Origin: Nitrospira sp.
GTDB taxonomy: Bacteria; Nitrospirota; Nitrospiria; Nitrospirales; Nitrospiraceae
Direction of reading: 5' to 3'
Assembly (NCBI GenBank): GCA_030123565.1
Contig: CP126122.1
Location: forward strand, 3,796,800 to 3,860,799
DNA length: 64,000 nt
Shown: positions 60,546 through 64,000 of the stretch, piece after piece
How positions within the stretch are numbered: position 1 is the first letter of the stretch
Layout: every line of letters starts with the position of its first letter
Position numbers and translations under genes: made by a program
The notes under the pieces: model-generated
Database searches by the model: none
What the model saw: the letters and a program-made list of their open reading frames with translations, nothing else
What the model was told of the DNA's origin: nothing

Positions 60546-62027
60546 TCAGCGCGTCAGGGCATCCTGAACGTCCGGCGGAGTCGCCTGCATGCGCGCCCCG
60601 AGGATCGGATACCGTTCGGTAAGTTTCTGTTTCATGAGCCAGGCGATGGTGCGATAGGACCAATGCCCCTTCACGCCAGAACGCAACTTCGCGATGTACT
60701 CCGCTTCCGCATAGTCCATTTTGAAGAGGCAGCGTACTGAAAACCCAAAGGGAATCGCATAGAGGGCCGCTTCCTGACTCGATTTGCGCAACTGTTCGAT
60801 GTCCGATTTCACGTGCCCCATGGCCCCCCGGTACTCATGTTCGAGCCCCGCCTCCGTCAGGACGGGCGGTGTCTCGAACCCGTGGACAGTCGTGAAGTTC
60901 TGCTGCACCTGCTGGCAGCGCCTGTGCCGATGCATGTCGCGCCATCCGCCGATATCCATCAGCACGTCGAAGACGAAGGCGTAGCCGCTGCGAAACTCCT
61001 TGATCAGCTCGTCGTAGGGCCCGCGCTTCTGCAAGGCGACTTCGATGGTGTCCTGTTTCTGTTTCTCGGTCATGTCGCGCACCAGCGCCAGGATCTTGCG
61101 ATAGGGGGCCTGTGACACGCGGTAGATCAGCGTGGTGACGACTTCATCGAGCGGATCGTGCGGCTCGATCAAATCCACCGGCTCCGCTGCTCCCCAGACG
61201 GAGGGCTGATCCAGGCCGGTACCCTTCAGCGCCTCTTTGGCATACCGTGCGAGGTCGCTATAGACCTCCGCCTGGTAGGCACTGGGCTTGGCGTAACGCG
61301 CCAGCGTCGGGGCCATCGGTTCCCCCAACCCGGCCGCCTGTCCGGACAATTCACCCCAGAGATTGACCGGCGCCTTGCGACAGGCCTCTTGCAGCTCTTC
61401 TCCCACCAGGCGAAGTTCCGGCAGCTGTGAAGAAAGGAGCCGAGTGATCTGCTTCTCGAGCGTACGAATGCTGACCACTTGCCCGACGTTCGTCTGCGCG
61501 GCCAGGGGCAGCAAATAGCGCGTCACGTCGAACGCACGCGCGGTGATCGCCCGCTGATAGGCTGCGGGGGTCATGCTCTCGGGTCTTGGTTCCCGCTCGG
61601 TAAGGTACAGGCTCAGGGGCTCGTGCAGGGCCCGGTACACGGTCGAAAGACCCCGGAGAATACCGAGATAGGATGCTTCCGTCTCCTGCCCGCGAATGGC
61701 ATCCGGCACAAACCAATTGCTTGAGGCAAAATTCTGGTACCGGCTGGACTTGGCCTGCCCGTCCCAGAGGGGCTCATCTTCCAGCCGAATCGCGGCGAGT
61801 TCTGAAATTTGCTCGAAGCAGATGATCACATGGCCCAAGTCGGCGATCGAGCCGTGGCCATAGTCGAAATAAAACTGTTCCCAGAATTTTTCGGACGAAT
61901 GGGTATGGACCCATTTGATACTCTCTTCGATGGAATCCGGGGACCGGCTGTAACGCGCCAGCGCATAGGCGGACTTCTCCGGCGGCATCGGAGCAAGGGC
62001 GATCACGCGACGGCCTTGAGTGGTCAT
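60546..62027 (-). CDS. double-length ThyX-like protein (FAD-dependent thymidylate synthase family)
   Basis: The 493-residue protein contains two ThyX-like halves. The first half has HSSEKFWEQFYFDYGHGSIA, then CFEQISELAAIRLEDEPLW and KSSRYQNF (residues about 92-99). The second half has the classical MHRHRRCQQVQQNFT arginine motif (about residues 364-378) and ends with LRSGVKGHWSYR. Standard ThyX is about 220-250 residues, so this is a fusion or duplication. Whether it makes dTMP is not known. It may be the only thymidylate synthase here, but only the full genome could tell. Confidence 0.85.
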   Translation of the reverse strand: MTTQGRRVIALAPMPPEKSAYALARYSRSPDSIEESIKWVHTHSSEKFWEQFYFDYGHGSIADLGHVIICFEQISELAAIRLEDEPLWDGQAKSSRYQNFASSNWFVPDAIRGQETEASYLGILRGLSTVYRALHEPLSLYLTEREPRPESMTPAAYQRAITARAFDVTRYLLPLAAQTNVGQVVSIRTLEKQITRLLSSQLPELRLVGEELQEACRKAPVNLWGELSGQAAGLGEPMAPTLARYAKPSAYQAEVYSDLARYAKEALKGTGLDQPSVWGAAEPVDLIEPHDPLDEVVTTLIYRVSQAPYRKILALVRDMTEKQKQDTIEVALQKRGPYDELIKEFRSGYAFVFDVLMDIGGWRDMHRHRRCQQVQQNFTTVHGFETPPVLTEAGLEHEYRGAMGHVKSDIEQLRKSSQEAALYAIPFGFSVRCLFKMDYAEAEYIAKLRSGVKGHWSYRTIAWLMKQKLTERYPILGARMQATPPDVQDALTR

Positions 62028-62142
62028 AATCCTAGAGAAGCGAGTCCAGCAGCATGTGAGTGAGTAGGGTACGTCGGGGGCGCCCGTTTTTACAAGGAGG
62101 GCACTATACTCTCGCAGAAAGGCCGGCGCAACAGCGCTGCCT

Positions 62143-62213
62143 CTCGTATCTCGTCGCTCGTGAAGCGCAGAACGAGATACGAATGACGCTTCACGAGATA
62201 CGCGCCTTGCCGC
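62143..62213. repeat. dispersed CGTGAAGCG-family repeat, copy 3
   Basis: GCTCGTGAAGCG (62156-62167) and CGCTTCACGAG (62187-62197) form a hairpin. CGTATCTCGT before and GAGATACG after are arranged as in the copies at 23974 and 33358. It lies in the divergent region between the ThyX-like gene and hisS. Confidence 0.65.
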
Positions 62214-62214
62214 G

Positions 62215-62244
62215 TTGACTTGCCCGCAAACCCGCCGCTATAGT
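62215..62244 (+). promoter_or_regulatory. sigma70-type promoter of hisS
   Basis: TTGACT (62215-62220) and TATAGT (62239-62244) are 18 bases apart. The start codon follows about 27-39 bases after the -10 box. This is the best promoter match in the window. Confidence 0.75.
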
Positions 62245-62282
62245 CCCGCACGAGCCGTGAGGCGTCAGGTGTGAACCAAGTC

Positions 62283-63539
62283 ATGATCAAGGCCATTAAA
62301 GGCGTCAAGGATCTCCTGCCGGAAGACATTCCGCGTTGGCGACTGATCGAGGAAACCGCCAGACGGTGGGCGCTCTGTTACGGGTTTCAAGAGATCCGCG
62401 TGCCGATTTTTGAGACGACGACGCTGTTTGCGCGCAGCATCGGCGCGACCACCGACATCGTCGAGAAGGAGATGTATACCTTTGCCGATCGCGACGGCAC
62501 CTCCCTGACCCTGCGTCCTGAGGGCACCGCCGGCACGGTTCGCGCCTTCATCGAACATAACCGGGCAGCCGATCCGAAGCCGCAGAAGTATTGTTACCTC
62601 GGTCCCATGTTCCGACACGAACGTCCTCAGGCAGGGCGGCTGCGGCAATTTCATCAGTTCGGCGTCGAATCGTTCGGCGTTTCCGACCCCCGCGCCGACG
62701 TCGAGGTGATGGCGCTCCTGTGGCGGCTGCTTTCCGAGTTGACGCTGCCGAGGTTGACGCTGGAAATCAACAACCTCGGGTTTGCCGAAGATCGGGCTCG
62801 TTACAAACCCATCCTGGTGGCCTTCCTGAAGGGCGTCGAAGACCGGCTCTGCGGCAATTGCCGGCGGCGGATAGAAACGAATCCCCTGCGCGTGCTCGAC
62901 TGCAAGGTTCCAGAATGTCGGTCTGCCACCGAGGAGGCTCCTCGCCTAGCCGATTCGCTCTCGCCGGAGGCCCGTGACCACTTCGATCGGGTCACGGCCG
63001 GCTTGCAGGCTCTGGACATACCCTTTCACTTGAACCACCGGCTCGTCCGCGGCCTCGATTACTATTGCCTCACCGCTTTCGAAGTCACCTGTGCTCACTT
63101 AGGTGCCCAGAATGCCGTCGGTGCCGGAGGGCGTTATGACGGATTGGTGGAACAACTCGGGGGAGCCGCCGTCCCGGCCGTCGGGTTTGCCGTCGGCCTT
63201 GAGCGCATTGCACTCATGTTGCCGCAGGACGTTTCGTTGCCGACGGTCCCACGAGTCTATGTCGCAGCGTTCGGTACCCAGGCGGTTGCTGTCGGATTCA
63301 CCCTGCTCGACGAACTCCGTCGCCAAGGAGTTCCAGCCGACATGGATTTTCGTGCCGCTTCACTCAAGGCCCATCTCCGTCAGGCCGACCGGCTCGGGGT
63401 CCTCTATGCGGTTCTCTTAGGCGACGATGAGGTCGTCAAAGGCATCGCAACCGTCCGAAACATGCAGACGAAAGAGCAGGAAGAACTGGCGATCTCAGAC
63501 CTCTCCTCCACCCTCCGCACCCGCCTCATCGGCGCGTAA
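62283..63539 (+). CDS. hisS: histidyl-tRNA synthetase
   Basis: The 418-residue class II aminoacyl-tRNA synthetase charges tRNA-His. Motif 2 region (LTLRPEGTAGTVRAFIEHN, then YCYLGPMFRHERPQAGRLRQ) and the His-specific LVRGLDYYCLTAFEV and GAGGRYDGLVEQLGG blocks are intact. The N-terminus IKAIKGVKDLLPEDIPRW is standard. ATG 62283 is used; GTG 62271 with GAGG about eight bases upstream is an alternative. Confidence 0.97.
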   Translation: MIKAIKGVKDLLPEDIPRWRLIEETARRWALCYGFQEIRVPIFETTTLFARSIGATTDIVEKEMYTFADRDGTSLTLRPEGTAGTVRAFIEHNRAADPKPQKYCYLGPMFRHERPQAGRLRQFHQFGVESFGVSDPRADVEVMALLWRLLSELTLPRLTLEINNLGFAEDRARYKPILVAFLKGVEDRLCGNCRRRIETNPLRVLDCKVPECRSATEEAPRLADSLSPEARDHFDRVTAGLQALDIPFHLNHRLVRGLDYYCLTAFEVTCAHLGAQNAVGAGGRYDGLVEQLGGAAVPAVGFAVGLERIALMLPQDVSLPTVPRVYVAAFGTQAVAVGFTLLDELRRQGVPADMDFRAASLKAHLRQADRLGVLYAVLLGDDEVVKGIATVRNMQTKEQEELAISDLSSTLRTRLIGA

Positions 63540-63597
63540 TCCAGGCCCCTTTTTCCAGTTGACTTTCAGTCCAAAAATTCGTACGCTCCGCTCTCAA

Positions 63598-63626
63598 TTG
63601 AATAGATATAAACTATTGATTATTAA
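63598..63626 (+). promoter_or_regulatory. candidate promoter of the DsrE-family gene
   Basis: TTGAAT (63598-63603) and TATTAA (63621-63626) are spaced by 17 bases in a strikingly AT-rich stretch, 33 bases before the ATG at 63660. Confidence 0.55.
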
Positions 63627-63659
63627 TCACTCTTAAACTTTTTCCACAGACCAATTTCC

Positions 63660-63980
63660 ATGGCCTCCAAGAAATTCGGCATCCTGTTATCCACACCCCC
63701 TCTACACCCGAGTGTCGAGACCGTCGTCCGGCTCTCGGAAGAAGCGCTTGCACAGGGCATGGATCTCTATCTCTATTTCATCGATGAAGGGGTCAAGAAC
63801 CTCCGTGACCCTCGTTATAACGAGTTGGTGGGGCGCGGGATGAAGTTGTTCATCTGTGCCTATGGGTGTCAGCAGCACGGGGTTTCGACCGACCGCCTCG
63901 ACCCTCGCATTTCTCTCTGCGGTCTGGTGGTGCTGTCGAATATCGTGAACGGTTGCGATCGTTTTCTCGCGTTTACGTGA
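63660..63980 (+). CDS. DsrE-family protein
   Basis: The 106-residue protein starts KKFGILLSTPPLHPSVETVV, a DsrE/TusD-type opening, followed by GMDLYLYFIDEGVKNLRD and FICAYGCQQHGVS with a Cys pair, then SLCGLVVLSNIVNGCDRFLA. DsrE proteins carry sulfur in tRNA thiolation or sulfur metabolism; the conserved cysteines could serve there. Its true partner genes may lie beyond the window. Confidence 0.85.
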   Translation: MASKKFGILLSTPPLHPSVETVVRLSEEALAQGMDLYLYFIDEGVKNLRDPRYNELVGRGMKLFICAYGCQQHGVSTDRLDPRISLCGLVVLSNIVNGCDRFLAFT

Positions 63981-64000
63981 GTGATCATATAGAAGGAATC

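Noticed and set aside
1-64000. tRNA, rRNA and CRISPR arrays
   Set aside because: No T-loop-like sequences in cloverleaf context, rRNA-like blocks or regularly spaced short repeats were found by eye; the repeats found are dispersed, not arrayed.

Overview
This 64 kb stretch is dense, GC-rich bacterial chromosome of ordinary housekeeping type. The best taxonomic guess is Nitrospira or a close Nitrospirota relative. That is an inference from gene style and content: many TPR and lipoprotein genes, a DAB-type inorganic-carbon uptake operon as expected of an autotroph, short c-type cytochromes, and dispersed intergenic repeats. No rRNA, nxr or amo gene is present to prove it. No tRNA, rRNA or CRISPR array was seen.

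Left part (1-13.4 kb): the start of an isoaspartyl peptidase, the murJ-ogt-dtd operon, the lemA/YgcG-like/TPM operon, a zinc-ribbon PilZ protein, xth, an MscS channel and small envelope lipoproteins, then a dihydrolipoamide-dehydrogenase-like flavoprotein.

Middle part (13.4-43 kb): leuCD behind a recognisable promoter, corA, a CysQ-like phosphatase, a beta-hydroxyacid dehydrogenase, an aminotransferase, a lytic transglycosylase, msrA, a methyltransferase, TPR proteins, a tldD/tldE pair, a cytochrome c, a translationally coupled patatin/SDR/SDR trio, ettA, a SYLF protein, a HugZ-like protein, and two alpha/beta hydrolases. Repeats lie just after several stop codons at 24.1, 25.5, 33.4 and 36.4 kb. 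Two of them look like MITEs with inverted termini, and their inner modules resemble terminators. A decayed AbrB/PIN toxin-antitoxin pair sits at 40.4-41.1 kb between two copies of a small cysteine-protein tail.

Right part (43-64 kb): a 1088-residue multi-pass membrane protein of unknown function, selO with a REP-like palindrome inside its reading frame, and a DUF2294 gene. Divergent from these is the inorganic-carbon operon: a NuoL-like subunit, a second NuoM-like subunit, DabA and a PII-like protein. After it come a DUF2252 protein, an orphan antitoxin without a normal start codon, a complete 949-bp IS5-type element with terminal inverted repeats and a TTA duplication, a foreign-looking small gene, a TPR protein, a double-length ThyX-like protein, hisS and a DsrE-family protein.

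Functionally, the dab operon would concentrate CO2/bicarbonate for carbon fixation, and the PII-like protein is a plausible regulator of it. leuCD belongs to leucine synthesis. murJ, the transglycosylase, the MscS channel and the many lipoproteins serve the cell envelope. msrA and selO suggest redox-stress handling. The main unknowns are the 1088-residue protein and the small cysteine-rich proteins.
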